DNA of 64,000 bases, taken from positions 3,844,001 through 3,908,000 of the forward strand of contig NZ_AP019007.1 in assembly GCF_009176645.1 (NCBI RefSeq), in the 5' to 3' direction. The translations under genes and the position numbers were made by a program. This DNA is from Enterobacter oligotrophicus (lineage in GTDB: Bacteria; Pseudomonadota; Gammaproteobacteria; Enterobacterales; Enterobacteriaceae). Every line of letters starts with the position of its first letter. The stretch's first letter is position 1. Positions 50,008 through 60,376 of the stretch are shown here, piece after piece. The notes below the pieces were generated by a model. It saw only the letters and a list, made by a program, of their open reading frames with translations, was not told the DNA's origin and ran no database searches.

Positions 50008-50297
50008 TGAACATTATCGCAACGTTATATGCGGTAATGGATAAGCGCCCGTTAAGGGCGCTTTCTTTAGTGATGGCATTACTGCTGGCAGGCTGTATCT
50101 TCTGGGACCCGTCGCGCTTCGCGGCTAAGACCAGTGAGCTTGAGATCTGGCACGGCTTCCTCATCATGTGGGCGGTGTGTGCAGGTGTGATTCACGGCGT
50201 CGGCTTTCGTCCGAAAGCCCTCCACTGGCAGGGCATTTTCTGCCCGCTGATCGCCGATCTCGTTCTCCTGGCAGGTCTGATTTTCTTCTTCTTCTGA
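50007..50297 (+). CDS. ybgE: YbgE, cyd-operon membrane protein
   Basis: 96 residues (E. coli 97), with three probable membrane helices: SLVMALLLAGCIF, HGFLIMWAVCAGVIHGVGF and LIADLVLLAGLIFFFF. Function unknown; it is always found with cydABX, and the overlapping start indicates coupled translation. An 8-bp hairpin at 50319-50340 (TATGGGCT/AGCCCATA) follows, without a T run. Confidence 0.93.
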   Translation: MNIIATLYAVMDKRPLRALSLVMALLLAGCIFWDPSRFAAKTSELEIWHGFLIMWAVCAGVIHGVGFRPKALHWQGIFCPLIADLVLLAGLIFFFF

Positions 50298-50318
50298 ATA
50301 AGAAATGTCCGTTAACGA

Positions 50319-50340
50319 TATGGGCTTACCTGAGCCCATA
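50319..50340. other. Stem-loop after the cyd operon
   Basis: TATGGGCT-TACCTG-AGCCCATA is followed by AAAAATTT rather than T. It may mark the cyd mRNA 3' end, or be a weak terminator. Confidence 0.45.
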
Positions 50341-50445
50341 AAAATTTACTCTCCGTTTACTTTCTCCCATTCCAAACCATCATTCCCGCGCGTATAGTAG
50401 CGAAGTTTGAAAGCTCCAACTTTTCTTGTATTACCGGGATGTAAA

Positions 50446-51539
<1,094 letters not shown>

Positions 51540-51542
51540 ACC

Positions 51543-51971
51543 ATGGCCAGATCCCGTGGACGAGGTCGTCGCGAGCTTAAGTCCGAAATTAATATCGTTC
51601 CACTGCTGGATGTACTGCTGGTACTGCTGCTGATTTTTATGGCGACAGCGCCCATCATTACTCAGAGTGTGGAAGTTGATCTGCCGGATGCGACAGAATC
51701 ACAAGCGGTAAGCACCAATGACGACCCTCCGGTCATCATTGAAGTTTCCGGCGTAGGGCAGTACAGCGTGGTGGTCGAGAAAGATCGTATGGATCAACTC
51801 CCGCCAGAGCAGGTGATTGCTGAAGCGCAACGTCGTCTGGAGTCAAATCCGAAGACGGTCTTCTTGATCGGTGGCGCGAAAGATGTGCCATATGATGAAA
51901 TTATTAAAGCGCTGAACTTGCTACATAGCGCGGGCGTTAAGTCGGTTGGCTTAATGACTCAGCCTATTTGA
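51543..51971 (+). CDS. tolR: TolR, inner-membrane motor subunit
   Basis: ExbD-family partner of TolQ, 142 residues as in E. coli. A single N-terminal helix carries the proton-path Asp23 in NIVPLLDVLLVLLLIFM. The periplasmic domain extends from about residue 45 to the end. It starts three bases after tolQ. Confidence 0.97.
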   Translation: MARSRGRGRRELKSEINIVPLLDVLLVLLLIFMATAPIITQSVEVDLPDATESQAVSTNDDPPVIIEVSGVGQYSVVVEKDRMDQLPPEQVIAEAQRRLESNPKTVFLIGGAKDVPYDEIIKALNLLHSAGVKSVGLMTQPI

Positions 51972-51999
51972 TCATCTGCGTAGTTTTTGGGAACCGATA

Positions 52000-53166
52000 G
52001 TGTCAAAGGCAACCGAACAGAACGACAAACTTAAGCGAGCGATAATCGTCTCCGCAGTGCTGCACGTCATTCTTTTTGCAGCGCTGATCTGGAGTTCGTT
52101 CGACGAGCACATTGATGCATCTGCGGGCGGCGGTGGAGGCTCTTCCATCGACGCCGTCATGGTGGACCCTGGTGCGATCGTTCAGAACTATAATCGCCAG
52201 CAACAGCAGCAGGCGAGTGCAAAACGCGCTGAAGAGCAGCGTGAGAAACAGGCGCAACAGCAAGCCGAAGAACTGCGTGAAAAGCAGGCCGCAGAGCAGG
52301 AACGTCTGAAGCAGCTTGAGAAAGAGCGTTTGCAGGCGCAGGAAGCGGCGAAAGAGCAGGCGGAGCAGCAGAAGCAGGCTGAAGCCGCAGCGAAAAAAGC
52401 CCAGGAACAGCAAAAGCAAGCAGAAGAGGCGGCAGCAAAAGCCGCTGCTGATGCCAAAGCCCAGGCTGACGCGCAGGCGAAAAAAGCAGCCGCTGACGCT
52501 CAGAAGAAAGCAGAAGCGGAGGCCGCGAAAAAAGCCGCTGCTGATGCTCAGAAGAAAGCGGAAGCCGAGGCCGCGAAGAAAGCTGCTGCTGATGCTCAGA
52601 AGAAAGCGGAAGCCGAAGCCGCGAAGAAAGCGGCGGCAGCAGAAAAAGCCGCTGCTGCTGAGAAAGCGGCCGCAGACAAAAAAGCTGCCGCTGAGAAGGC
52701 CGCTGCCGATAAGAAAGCTGCAGCTGAAAAAGCCGCAGCGAAAAAGGCAGCAGCAGAAAAAGCTGCTGCCGCCGCGGGTGTTGACGATCTGCTGGGCGAC
52801 TTGAGTTCTGGTAAGAATGCGCCGAAAACGGGCGGTGGGGCGAAAGGAAACAACGCAGCGCCGACCGGAAGTGGTAACACTAAGAGTAACGGTGCTTCTG
52901 GCGCTGAAATCAACGGCTATGCCGCGCAGATTAAATCCGCTATTGAAAGCCGGTTTTATGATGCGTCTTCCTACACCGGTAAAACGTGTACGCTGCGTAT
53001 AAAACTGGCACCGGACGGCATGTTGCTTGATATTCAGTCTGAAGGTGGCGACCCGGCCTTATGTACTGCGGCACTGGCTGCAGCGCGTCAGGCGAAGATG
53101 CCTAAACCACCGTCACAGGCAGTCTACGAAGTCTTTAAAAATGCACCACTGGACTTCAAACCTTAA
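52000..53166 (+). CDS. tolA: TolA, periplasm-spanning Tol-Pal subunit
   Basis: Links the TolQR motor to TolB/Pal; also the entry point of group A colicins and filamentous phage in relatives. GTG start, 388 residues against 421 in E. coli. Domain I has the TolQR-binding helix RAIIVSAVLHVILFAALIWS (residues about 13-33). Domain II (about 50-265) is one long Ala/Lys/Glu/Gln helix including three tandem 16-residue units. The globular domain III (about 295-388) has the disulphide Cys residues TCTL and ALCTAAL. The length difference lies in domain II. Confidence 0.96.
   Translation: MSKATEQNDKLKRAIIVSAVLHVILFAALIWSSFDEHIDASAGGGGGSSIDAVMVDPGAIVQNYNRQQQQQASAKRAEEQREKQAQQQAEELREKQAAEQERLKQLEKERLQAQEAAKEQAEQQKQAEAAAKKAQEQQKQAEEAAAKAAADAKAQADAQAKKAAADAQKKAEAEAAKKAAADAQKKAEAEAAKKAAADAQKKAEAEAAKKAAAAEKAAAAEKAAADKKAAAEKAAADKKAAAEKAAAKKAAAEKAAAAAGVDDLLGDLSSGKNAPKTGGGAKGNNAAPTGSGNTKSNGASGAEINGYAAQIKSAIESRFYDASSYTGKTCTLRIKLAPDGMLLDIQSEGGDPALCTAALAAARQAKMPKPPSQAVYEVFKNAPLDFKP
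52480..52623 (+). repeat. Three 48-bp tandem repeats inside tolA
   Basis: Units 52480-52527, 52528-52575 and 52576-52623 each encode KKAAADAQKKAEAEAA. The protein units are identical and the DNA units differ mainly at third codon positions. Confidence 0.9.
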
Positions 53167-53300
53167 GTTACATTTTCCCCGTGCAAACGGGGGAAAATAG
53201 ACCAGGTTTAGTCACAGGGTTCTGGTAGTTTTGTCTATTTGAGTTTGTTAACATTCTGCTAAATTATCGTGGGTAAGGTTACCCGGATAAGGGAGATATG

Positions 53301-54593
53301 ATGAAGCAGGCATTACGTGTAGCATTTAGTTTTTTAATGCTGTGGGCAGCTGTGCTGCACGCAGAAGTACGTATCGAGATCACCCAGGGGGTGGACTCGG
53401 CGCGCCCAATCGGTGTTGTTCCGTTCCAGTGGGCAGGCCCTGGCGCTGCGCCTGAAGATATCGGCGGCATCGTTGCGGCTGACCTGCGTAACAGCGGCAA
53501 ATTCAACCCATTAGATCGTTCTCGTCTGCCACAGCAGCCGGGCACTGCGCAGGAAGTTCAACCTGCAGCATGGTCCGCGCTGGGCATTGATGCCGTTGTC
53601 GTTGGTCAGGTAACGCCTGCTCCAGACGGTGGTTACAACGTGGCTTACCAGCTAGTGGATACCGGCGGTGCGCCAGGCACTGTTCTGGCTCAGAACTCTT
53701 ACAAAGTGAACAAGCAGTGGCTGCGTTATGCTGGCCACACCGCAAGTGACGAAGTGTTTGAAAAGCTGACCGGAATTAAAGGGGCATTCCGTACCCGTAT
53801 TGCTTACGTTGTTCAGACCAATGGCGGTCAGTTCCCGTATGAGCTGCGCGTCTCTGACTACGATGGCTACAACCAGTTCACCGTTCACCGTTCACCGCAG
53901 CCGCTGATGTCTCCGGCGTGGTCGCCTGACGGCTCCAAACTGGCATACGTAACGTTTGAAAGCGGCCGTTCTGCGCTGGTTATCCAGACGCTGTCTAACG
54001 GTGCTGTGCGTCAGGTTGCGTCGTTCCCACGTCACAATGGTGCGCCAGCGTTCTCTCCGGACGGCACGAAACTGGCCTTTGCGCTGTCTAAAACCGGTAG
54101 TCTGAATCTGTATGTGATGGACATTGGTTCGGGTCAGATCCGCCAGATCACTGACGGTCGTAGTAACAACACCGAACCAACCTGGTTCCCGGACAGCCAG
54201 AATCTGGCCTTTACGTCTGACCAGGCGGGTCGCCCACAGGTTTACAAAGTAAATATCAACGGCGGAACACCGCAGCGTATCACCTGGGAAGGTTCACAGA
54301 ACCAGGACGCCGATGTCAGTGCCGATGGTAAAACGATGGTAATGGTCAGTTCTGCTGGTGGTCAGCAGCACATTGCCAAACAGGATCTGGTAACGGGTGG
54401 CGTGCAAGTTCTCTCGTCAACGTTCCTGGATGAAACGCCAAGTCTGGCACCTAACGGCACTATGGTAATCTACAGCTCTTCTCAGGGGATGGGATCTGTG
54501 CTGAATCTGGTTTCTACAGATGGGCGTTTCAAAGCGCGTATTCCGGCAACTGATGGACAGGTAAAATCACCTGCCTGGTCGCCGTATCTGTAA
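53301..54593 (+). CDS. tolB: TolB, periplasmic beta-propeller
   Basis: Periplasmic protein binding Pal and TolA. 430 residues from the second ATG (53301), as in E. coli; the first ATG at 53298 is too close to GGGAG. The signal peptide [21 protein letters not shown] ends before EVRIEI, leaving the mature N-terminal TolA-binding tail. An alpha/beta domain is followed by a six-bladed propeller with repeated [17 protein letters not shown] blades (from about residue 200). A 134-base gap with a hairpin (53173-53197) lies between tolA and tolB. Confidence 0.97.
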   Translation: MKQALRVAFSFLMLWAAVLHAEVRIEITQGVDSARPIGVVPFQWAGPGAAPEDIGGIVAADLRNSGKFNPLDRSRLPQQPGTAQEVQPAAWSALGIDAVVVGQVTPAPDGGYNVAYQLVDTGGAPGTVLAQNSYKVNKQWLRYAGHTASDEVFEKLTGIKGAFRTRIAYVVQTNGGQFPYELRVSDYDGYNQFTVHRSPQPLMSPAWSPDGSKLAYVTFESGRSALVIQTLSNGAVRQVASFPRHNGAPAFSPDGTKLAFALSKTGSLNLYVMDIGSGQIRQITDGRSNNTEPTWFPDSQNLAFTSDQAGRPQVYKVNINGGTPQRITWEGSQNQDADVSADGKTMVMVSSAGGQQHIAKQDLVTGGVQVLSSTFLDETPSLAPNGTMVIYSSSQGMGSVLNLVSTDGRFKARIPATDGQVKSPAWSPYL

Positions 54594-54604
54594 ATAATAA
54601 TTAA

Positions 54605-55150
<546 letters not shown>

Positions 55151-55159
55151 GAGAATTGC

Positions 55160-55945
55160 ATGAGCAGTAACTTCAGACATCATCTCATGAGTCTGTCGTT
55201 ACTGGTTGGAATAGCGGCCCCCTGGGCCGCTTTTGCTCAGGCACCAATCAGTAGTGTCGGCTCAGGCTCGGTAGAAGACCGGGTCACCCAACTCGAGCGT
55301 ATTTCTAACGCTCACAGTCAGCTTTTAACCCAACTCCAGCAGCAACTTTCCGATAACCAGAATGATATTGATTCTCTCCGTGGTCAGATCCAGGAAAGTC
55401 AGTATCAACTCAATCAGGTTGTGGAACGTCAGAAACAAATCTTGCTGCAGATAGATAGCCTGAGCAGTGGCGGTGCAGCAGCACAACCCGCAGCGGGCGA
55501 TCAAAGCGGTGCGGCGACAGCTCCAGCAGCTGATGCTTCTGCCTCGGCTGGTGCGCCTGTACAGAGCGGTGACGCGAATACGGATTACAACGCGGCCATT
55601 GCTCTGGTGCAGGATAAATCGCGTCAGGACGATGCTATCGCTGCGTTCCAGAACTTCATTAAAAAATACCCTGATTCCACCTACCAGCCAAACGCGAATT
55701 ACTGGTTGGGTCAGTTGAATTACAACAAGGGTAAAAAGGATGATGCGGCGTTTTATTTTGCCTCAGTGGTGAAAAATTACCCGAAATCGCCAAAAGCGCC
55801 GGATGCGATGTTCAAAGTCGGCGTGATCATGCAGGACAAAGGTGACACGGCGAAAGCCAAAGCGGTTTATCAGCAAGTGATCACAAAATTCCCTGGTACT
55901 GACGGTGCCAAACAGGCACAAAAACGTCTGAATTCGATGGGTTGA
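55160..55945 (+). CDS. cpoB: CpoB (YbgF), cell-division coordinator
   Basis: Periplasmic TolA-binding protein coordinating outer-membrane constriction with PBP1B activity. 261 residues (E. coli 263). The signal peptide ends AAFA|QAPISS. An N-terminal trimeric coiled coil (VEDRVTQLERISNAHSQLLT, about residues 37-105) leads to an Ala-rich linker and a TPR domain (about 140-255) with repeats NYWLGQLNYNKGKKDDA. Last gene of the tol-pal cluster; a perfect 13-bp hairpin follows. Confidence 0.95.
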   Translation: MSSNFRHHLMSLSLLVGIAAPWAAFAQAPISSVGSGSVEDRVTQLERISNAHSQLLTQLQQQLSDNQNDIDSLRGQIQESQYQLNQVVERQKQILLQIDSLSSGGAAAQPAAGDQSGAATAPAADASASAGAPVQSGDANTDYNAAIALVQDKSRQDDAIAAFQNFIKKYPDSTYQPNANYWLGQLNYNKGKKDDAAFYFASVVKNYPKSPKAPDAMFKVGVIMQDKGDTAKAKAVYQQVITKFPGTDGAKQAQKRLNSMG

Positions 55946-55951
55946 TTATCA

Positions 55952-55983
55952 CACGACCAGAAATCGCGTTATTTCTGGTCGTG
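55952..55983. other. Perfect 13-bp stem-loop after cpoB
   Basis: CACGACCAGAAAT-CGCGTT-ATTTCTGGTCGTG. There is no T run, so it is either an mRNA 3'-end protector or a terminator needing help. It starts seven bases after the stop. Confidence 0.6.
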
Positions 55984-56028
55984 CCGCATGATTCGTAAGC
56001 AGTTAAGTGATCTTCATCGAAATTTTTG

Positions 56029-56056
56029 TTGCGCAGAATTCTTAAATCAGTAATAT
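56029..56056 (+). promoter_or_regulatory. Candidate promoter of the tRNA operon
   Basis: TTGCGC, a 16-base spacer, then TAATAT, followed by a GC-rich discriminator (GCCGCCG) typical of stable-RNA promoters. It ends 50 bases before the first tRNA. Confidence 0.55.
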
Positions 56057-56106
56057 ATGCCGCCGTTGCCACGGGATATCAAACAACGTGAAAACAGCGT
56101 AAAAGT

Positions 56107-56182
56107 GGGTCGTTAGCTCAGTTGGTAGAGCAGTTGACTTTTAATCAATTGGTCGCAGGTTCGAATCCTGCACGACCCACCA
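56107..56182 (+). tRNA. tRNA-Lys (anticodon TTT), copy 1
   Basis: 76 bases with encoded CCA. Acceptor GGGTCGT/ACGACCC pairs; D loop AGCTCAGTTGGTAGAGC; anticodon TTT in TTGACTTTTAATCAA; T loop GGTTCGAATCC. First of five tRNA genes after cpoB. Confidence 0.97.
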
Positions 56183-56208
56183 CTTAACGCACACCAGCAG
56201 TACAGAGT

Positions 56209-56284
56209 GGGTGATTAGCTCAGTTGGTAGAGCATCTCCTTTACACGGAGGGGGTCGGCGGTTCGAGCCCGTCATCACCCACCA
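56209..56284 (+). tRNA. tRNA-Val (anticodon TAC)
   Basis: 76 bases with encoded CCA. Acceptor GGGTGAT/ATCACCC, anticodon TAC in TCCTTTACACGGA, T arm CGGTTCGAGCCCG. It sits between the first and second Lys genes. Confidence 0.97.
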
Positions 56285-56287
56285 CTC

Positions 56288-56363
56288 GGGTCGTTAGCTC
56301 AGTTGGTAGAGCAGTTGACTTTTAATCAATTGGTCGCAGGTTCGAATCCTGCACGACCCACCA
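56288..56363 (+). tRNA. tRNA-Lys (anticodon TTT), copy 2
   Basis: Identical to copy 1 over all 76 bases as far as I can read; only three bases separate it from tRNA-Val. Confidence 0.97.
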
Positions 56364-56404
56364 ATTTTATTGGTTCCGAGTGATAATTCAGGCGACGCCC
56401 AAAC

Positions 56405-56480
56405 GGGTCGTTAGCTCAGTTGGTAGAGCAGTTGACTTTTAATCAATTGGTCGCAGGTTCGAATCCTGCACGACCCACCA
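56405..56480 (+). tRNA. tRNA-Lys (anticodon TTT), copy 3
   Basis: Identical 76-base copy, 41 bases after copy 2. Confidence 0.97.
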
Positions 56481-56510
56481 GCCTGAATAAATTGAATTAA
56501 ATCCCGCAAG

Positions 56511-56586
56511 GGGTCGTTAGCTCAGTTGGTAGAGCAGTTGACTTTTAATCAATTGGTCGCAGGTTCGAATCCTGCACGACCCACCA
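56511..56586 (+). tRNA. tRNA-Lys (anticodon TTT), copy 4
   Basis: Identical 76-base copy, 30 bases after copy 3, followed at once by a terminator. Confidence 0.97.
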
Positions 56587-56590
56587 ATGT

Positions 56591-56617
56591 AAAAAAGCGC
56601 CCTAAAGGCGCTTTTTT
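56591..56617 (+). terminator. Terminator of the tRNA operon
   Basis: The 11-bp stem AAAAAAGCGCC/GGCGCTTTTTT with loop CTAAA and T run lies four bases after the last tRNA. Confidence 0.92.
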
Positions 56618-56648
56618 GCTATCTGCAGATCCTGAGCCTAAAACACCC

Positions 56649-56724
56649 TGCCTGATGGCGCTGGGCTTATCAGGCCTACGGAGTAAAGTAGGTTAGGTAA
56701 GGCGAAGCCGCCATCCGACAAATG
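56649..56724. repeat. Degenerate REP pair between tRNA operon and nadA
   Basis: CCTGATGGCGCTGGGCTTATCAGGCCTAC and, inverted, GTAGG...AAGGCGAAGCCGCCATCCGAC. Both are recognisable but diverged from the other REP units in this window. Confidence 0.6.
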
Positions 56725-56771
56725 CTGGCGGTATCAATTCCCGATGACATTCCGCAGTAAATTCGCTATCT

Positions 56772-56789
56772 TGTTTAGTATACAAAACA
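56772..56789. promoter_or_regulatory. NadR operator upstream of nadA
   Basis: TGTTTA-GTATAC-AAAACA matches the NadR box TGTTTA-N6-TAAACA except for one base. It lies 73 bases upstream of nadA, as expected for NAD-dependent repression. Confidence 0.75.
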
Positions 56790-56862
56790 CAATTGCCGCA
56801 CCTTTTGCTATCTCAAGCAAAACAAAGGCAATATTGTTAAGCCAGTAAAACGAGAAGCCATA

Positions 56863-57906
56863 ATGAGCGTGATGTTTGATCCTGAAGCCGCAATCTATCC
56901 CTTCCCGCCAAAGCCTGTCCCACTGAGCCAGGATGAAAAGCAGTTCTACCGTGAAAAGATCAAGCGTCTTCTCAAAGCGCGCGATGCGGTGATGGTGGCG
57001 CATTACTACACTGACCCGGAAATTCAGCAGCTGGCGGAAGAGACCGGAGGCTGTATTTCCGACTCTCTGGAGATGGCGCGCTTTGGTGCAAAACATCCGG
57101 CCTCGACGCTGCTGGTCGCGGGCGTGCGTTTTATGGGCGAGACGGCAAAAATTCTCAGCCCTGAAAAAACCATTCTGATGCCGACATTACATGCCGAATG
57201 TTCGCTCGATCTTGGCTGCCCGATCGATGAGTTCACCGCCTTTTGCGATGCTCATCCTGACCGTACCGTTGTGGTCTACGCCAATACTTCTGCCGCCGTA
57301 AAAGCGCGGGCTGACTGGGTGGTGACCTCCAGCATCGCCGTTGAACTGATTGAGCACCTCGACAGCCTGGGTGAGAAAATCATCTGGGCACCGGATCGCC
57401 ATCTCGGTAATTACGTTCAGAAGCAAACCGGTGCGGATGTGCTCTGCTGGCAGGGGGCCTGTATCGTTCACGACGAGTTTAAAACACAGGCGTTGACGCG
57501 CATGAAAGGGCTATACCCGGATGCCGCTATTCTGGTGCACCCGGAGTCGCCGCAGTCGATCGTTGATATGGCGGATGCGGTTGGTTCAACCAGCCAGCTT
57601 ATCAATGCGGCCAGGACCTTGCCACACAAGCAGCTTATCGTGGCGACCGATCGCGGTATTTTCTATAAGATGCAACAGGCCGTGCCGGAAAAAGAACTCC
57701 TTGAAGCGCCTACTGCGGGAGAAGGGGCGACCTGCCGAAGCTGTGCTCACTGTCCGTGGATGGCGATGAATGGCCTGAAAGCGATTGCTGAAGGGCTGGA
57801 AACCGGTGGTGCAGCCCATGAAATACATGTTGATGCTGCGCTTCGTGAAGGTGCGTTAATTCCGCTTAACCGCATGCTGGATTTTGCGGCTACACTACGT
57901 ACTTAA
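56863..57906 (+). CDS. nadA: Quinolinate synthase
   Basis: Iron-sulfur enzyme condensing iminoaspartate and dihydroxyacetone phosphate to quinolinate, in NAD synthesis. 347 residues as in E. coli. The three cluster Cys are visible: Cys113 ([11 protein letters not shown]), one near 200 ([11 protein letters not shown]) and one near 294-297 ([10 protein letters not shown]). Start [11 protein letters not shown]. pnuC starts 22 bases after the stop and is probably cotranscribed. A NadR box precedes it. Confidence 0.98.
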   Translation: MSVMFDPEAAIYPFPPKPVPLSQDEKQFYREKIKRLLKARDAVMVAHYYTDPEIQQLAEETGGCISDSLEMARFGAKHPASTLLVAGVRFMGETAKILSPEKTILMPTLHAECSLDLGCPIDEFTAFCDAHPDRTVVVYANTSAAVKARADWVVTSSIAVELIEHLDSLGEKIIWAPDRHLGNYVQKQTGADVLCWQGACIVHDEFKTQALTRMKGLYPDAAILVHPESPQSIVDMADAVGSTSQLINAARTLPHKQLIVATDRGIFYKMQQAVPEKELLEAPTAGEGATCRSCAHCPWMAMNGLKAIAEGLETGGAAHEIHVDAALREGALIPLNRMLDFAATLRT

Positions 57907-57928
57907 TTCAATACGCACTGGGGCAAAG

Positions 57929-58648
57929 ATGGATTTTTTTAGCACGCAGAACATCCTGGTTCATATACCGATTGGTACGGGCGGCTATGACCTGTCATGG
58001 ATTGAGGCCGTTGGTACACTGGCCGGTTTACTCTGTATCTGGCTGGCCAGCCTTGAGAAGATCAGCAATTACGCGTTTGGGCTGATAAACGTTACGCTCT
58101 TTGCGATCATCTTTTTCCAGATCCAGCTCTATGCCAGCCTGCTTTTGCAGCTGTTTTTCTTTGCGGCAAATATTTATGGCTGGTATGCCTGGTCACGACA
58201 GAACAGCCAGCAGGAAGCTGCCCTCCAGATCCGCTGGCTACCCTTGCCGAAAGCCATCGCCTGGTTTGTTGCCTGCGTTGTCGCGATTGGGTTGATGACC
58301 GTCTTTATCAATCCGGTATTCGCTTTCCTGACTCGTGTAGCGGTGGCGGTTATGTCTGGCGTCGGTTTAAACGTCACGATGCCCGAACTTCAGCCCGACG
58401 CCTTCCCGTTCTGGGATTCTTGCATGATGGTGCTGTCGATAGCGGCGATGATCCTGATGACCCGCAAATACGTCGAAAACTGGCTACTGTGGGTCATTAT
58501 TAACGTTATCAGCGTGGTGATATTTGCTCTGCAGGGCGTCTATGCGATGTCGCTGGAGTATATGCTGCTGACCTTCATTGCGCTCAACGGTAGCCGCATG
58601 TGGATTAACAGCGCGCGTGAGCGCGGCTCTCGCGCGCTTTCCAGCTAA
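57929..58648 (+). CDS. pnuC: Nicotinamide riboside transporter PnuC
   Basis: Inner-membrane carrier for nicotinamide riboside, a salvage route to NAD. 239 residues as in E. coli, with seven or so helices. Family motifs [10 protein letters not shown] (near 90) and the C-terminal [19 protein letters not shown] are present. I chose the ATG at 57929 (MDFFSTQN), with GGGGCAAAG upstream; in-frame codons further up overlap nadA. Its stop overlaps that of the converging zitB by four bases. Confidence 0.96.
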   Translation: MDFFSTQNILVHIPIGTGGYDLSWIEAVGTLAGLLCIWLASLEKISNYAFGLINVTLFAIIFFQIQLYASLLLQLFFFAANIYGWYAWSRQNSQQEAALQIRWLPLPKAIAWFVACVVAIGLMTVFINPVFAFLTRVAVAVMSGVGLNVTMPELQPDAFPFWDSCMMVLSIAAMILMTRKYVENWLLWVIINVISVVIFALQGVYAMSLEYMLLTFIALNGSRMWINSARERGSRALSS

Positions 58649-59583
58649 TGGTGGTGATGGTGTGAATGGCCGGACTGCGCCTCGTTAAGGTGGCAGTCCG
58701 GCCCGTTACAGGGCTGATACTCCATCTGAATGGTAGCGTGTGCAACCTCATAGTGATGTTCAAGAAAGTGCTGGATACGTTCCAGCAGCGCGTCGTGGTC
58801 ATGCGGCGGGATCACCTGAACATGCAGCGTCATAATCGGTTTTTCGCCTACCAGCCAGACGTGAACATGGTGAACGTTGCGTACTTCGGGAATTGAACGG
58901 CAAAGATTGCGCTTCAGTTCCCCGATATTCAGCGAGGACGGTGCGCCTTCCAGTAATTCATTAACGCTCTCCTTCAATAGCCGCCAGGCACTGCGCAGAA
59001 CCAGGCACGACACCAGAACAGAAAGAATCGGGTCGATGGGGGTCCAGCCGGTATAAAGGATCACCAGAGCGGCCACAATTGCCCCGACAGACCCCAGTAA
59101 ATCCCCCAGAACATGAAGCGCCGCTGCACGCACATTCAGGTTTTTTTCACCGCTGCCGCGATGCAAAATCCAGAATGCCAGGATGTTAGCAAGCAGGCCC
59201 GCAATGGCAATAACCATCATCGTCGCCCCGGCAACGGGTTGCGGATGTCTGAAGCGCTGGAACGCCTCCCAGACAATAAGAATGGTAATCACCACCAGTG
59301 CGATGGCGTTGACGAAAGCGGCGAGGGTGGTCAGCCTGAGCCAGCCAAAAGTGTGTCGGGCATTCGGCGGCCGACGTGCAAACTGCACGGCCAGCAGGGC
59401 GAAAAGCAGGGCGGCGGCATCTGTAAGCATATGTCCGGCATCAGCCAGCAGAGCCAGCGAACCTGAAATTAACCCGCCGATAACCTCGATAACCATAAAC
59501 GTGGCAGTGACACCAAACGCCAGCGTCAGCCGTTTTGCGTTGTCATCGCCGGTGGCGTGTGAGTGAGCATGCGTGTGCGCCAT
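58645..59583 (-). CDS. zitB: Zinc exporter ZitB (cation diffusion facilitator)
   Basis: Proton-driven Zn(II) efflux across the inner membrane. 312 residues (E. coli 313). N-terminal [10 protein letters not shown] and C-terminal SGHSHHHHH are His-rich metal-binding tails. Six membrane helices; the metal-site helix motif [17 protein letters not shown] (near residue 43) and a second [14 protein letters not shown] (near 152) supply the His/Asp tetrad. It is a single gene converging on pnuC; its start is 109 bases from the ybgS stop on the same strand. Confidence 0.96.
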   Translation of the reverse strand: MAHTHAHSHATGDDNAKRLTLAFGVTATFMVIEVIGGLISGSLALLADAGHMLTDAAALLFALLAVQFARRPPNARHTFGWLRLTTLAAFVNAIALVVITILIVWEAFQRFRHPQPVAGATMMVIAIAGLLANILAFWILHRGSGEKNLNVRAAALHVLGDLLGSVGAIVAALVILYTGWTPIDPILSVLVSCLVLRSAWRLLKESVNELLEGAPSSLNIGELKRNLCRSIPEVRNVHHVHVWLVGEKPIMTLHVQVIPPHDHDALLERIQHFLEHHYEVAHATIQMEYQPCNGPDCHLNEAQSGHSHHHHH

Positions 59584-59639
59584 TTCATCTTTCCTGATTT
59601 GTTATTATCGTAAGTGTAGCGTTTTTAATATCTTACACA

Positions 59640-59669
59640 AAAAAGAAAGGAGAGCATCGGCTCTCCTTT
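59640..59669 (-). terminator. Terminator of ybgS
   Basis: On the minus strand AAAGGAGAGC/GCTCTCCTTT with loop CGAT is followed by CTTTTTT, 22 bases past the ybgS stop. Confidence 0.85.
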
Positions 59670-59691
59670 TGGGTGTCAGATTACAGGGCTA

Positions 59692-60072
59692 TTACTGAGT
59701 TGTACCGTCAGTTTTGGTGTCGGCGTCGCTACCCACTTTATCATTGGTATCAGGACATTTACCGTCTTTACACATTGAATTTTTGTGAACTTCATCGGTG
59801 GTCATCCCGTCATGATTCATGGTTCCCGAATTCGTTCCGTCCGGGTGCAACATCGTACCGCCGGTATTGGTATTACCCGTGTTGATATTGCTGTTATCAA
59901 CATTATTAGGCGCAATATTCTGTTTCGCATCCGGCGCGACCTGACCCGCTGCGGCAGCGGCATTCGCGTCACCGTTGCTGTCAGAAGAGCCCGTCTCCGC
60001 CGCAAGGACGCTGCCGCTTGCCAGAGAAAGGGTTGCCGTAAGTAATAGGGTTGCCAGTTTCGTCATTTTCAT
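59692..60072 (-). CDS. ybgS: YbgS family secreted small protein
   Basis: 126 residues as in E. coli, function unknown (a homeobox-like annotation is historical). The signal peptide [20 protein letters not shown]...LAAE is followed by a very polar Asn/Gly/Asp/Thr-rich mature part containing two Cys (MCKDGKCPD), probably disulphide-bonded in the periplasm. I chose the ATG at 60072; the 15 upstream in-frame codons are not family-like. Confidence 0.92.
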   Translation of the reverse strand: MKMTKLATLLLTATLSLASGSVLAAETGSSDSNGDANAAAAAGQVAPDAKQNIAPNNVDNSNINTGNTNTGGTMLHPDGTNSGTMNHDGMTTDEVHKNSMCKDGKCPDTNDKVGSDADTKTDGTTQ

Positions 60073-60284
60073 CGTGTTGCTCCTGTTCTTATCGTTACGC
60101 TGGATAACATTTTCCAACAGTGCATCTCATTCAGTGGCGAAAGATTCCAGTATTCCTGCTTATGTCAGGATGGAATCGTGTTTAAGATATAAAATTCAGT
60201 TGTTACATTTAAAAAGTTTAGGGCAGATCTCATTTTTCGCTATTTTGTGGCGTTTATTAGGTGAATTCCAGGAATTATCTGCGT

Positions 60285-60310
60285 GAAGTGTAAAAGCCCG
60301 TTTACACTTC
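60285..60310. promoter_or_regulatory. TyrR box upstream of aroG
   Basis: Perfect palindrome GAAGTGTAAA-AGCCCG-TTTACACTTC (10-bp arms), including the consensus TGTAAA-N6-TTTACA. It overlaps the presumed -35 box, suited to phenylalanine-dependent repression. Confidence 0.85.
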
Positions 60311-60329
60311 CGGGCCGACAAGTTAGATT
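60301..60329 (+). promoter_or_regulatory. aroG promoter
   Basis: TTTACA (60301-60306), 17-base spacer, TAGATT (60324-60329), 47 bases before the aroG ATG. The -35 box is the right arm of the TyrR palindrome. Confidence 0.65.
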
Positions 60330-60376
60330 GAAAGGATTGCTTTCATTACAAAAGATATGGCAGAGCTGGAAAGAAA

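Larger units (their letters stand above)
60073..60376. other. Divergent ybgS / aroG gap
   Basis: 304 A/T-rich bases. The right part has the aroG promoter and TyrR box (listed separately); in the left part I see no gene or repeat. Confidence 0.6.

Noticed and set aside
50407..50445. Longer ybgC from a TTG 13 codons upstream
   Set aside because: The GTG at 50446 has a ribosome site and gives the exact family length; the extra residues are not conserved.
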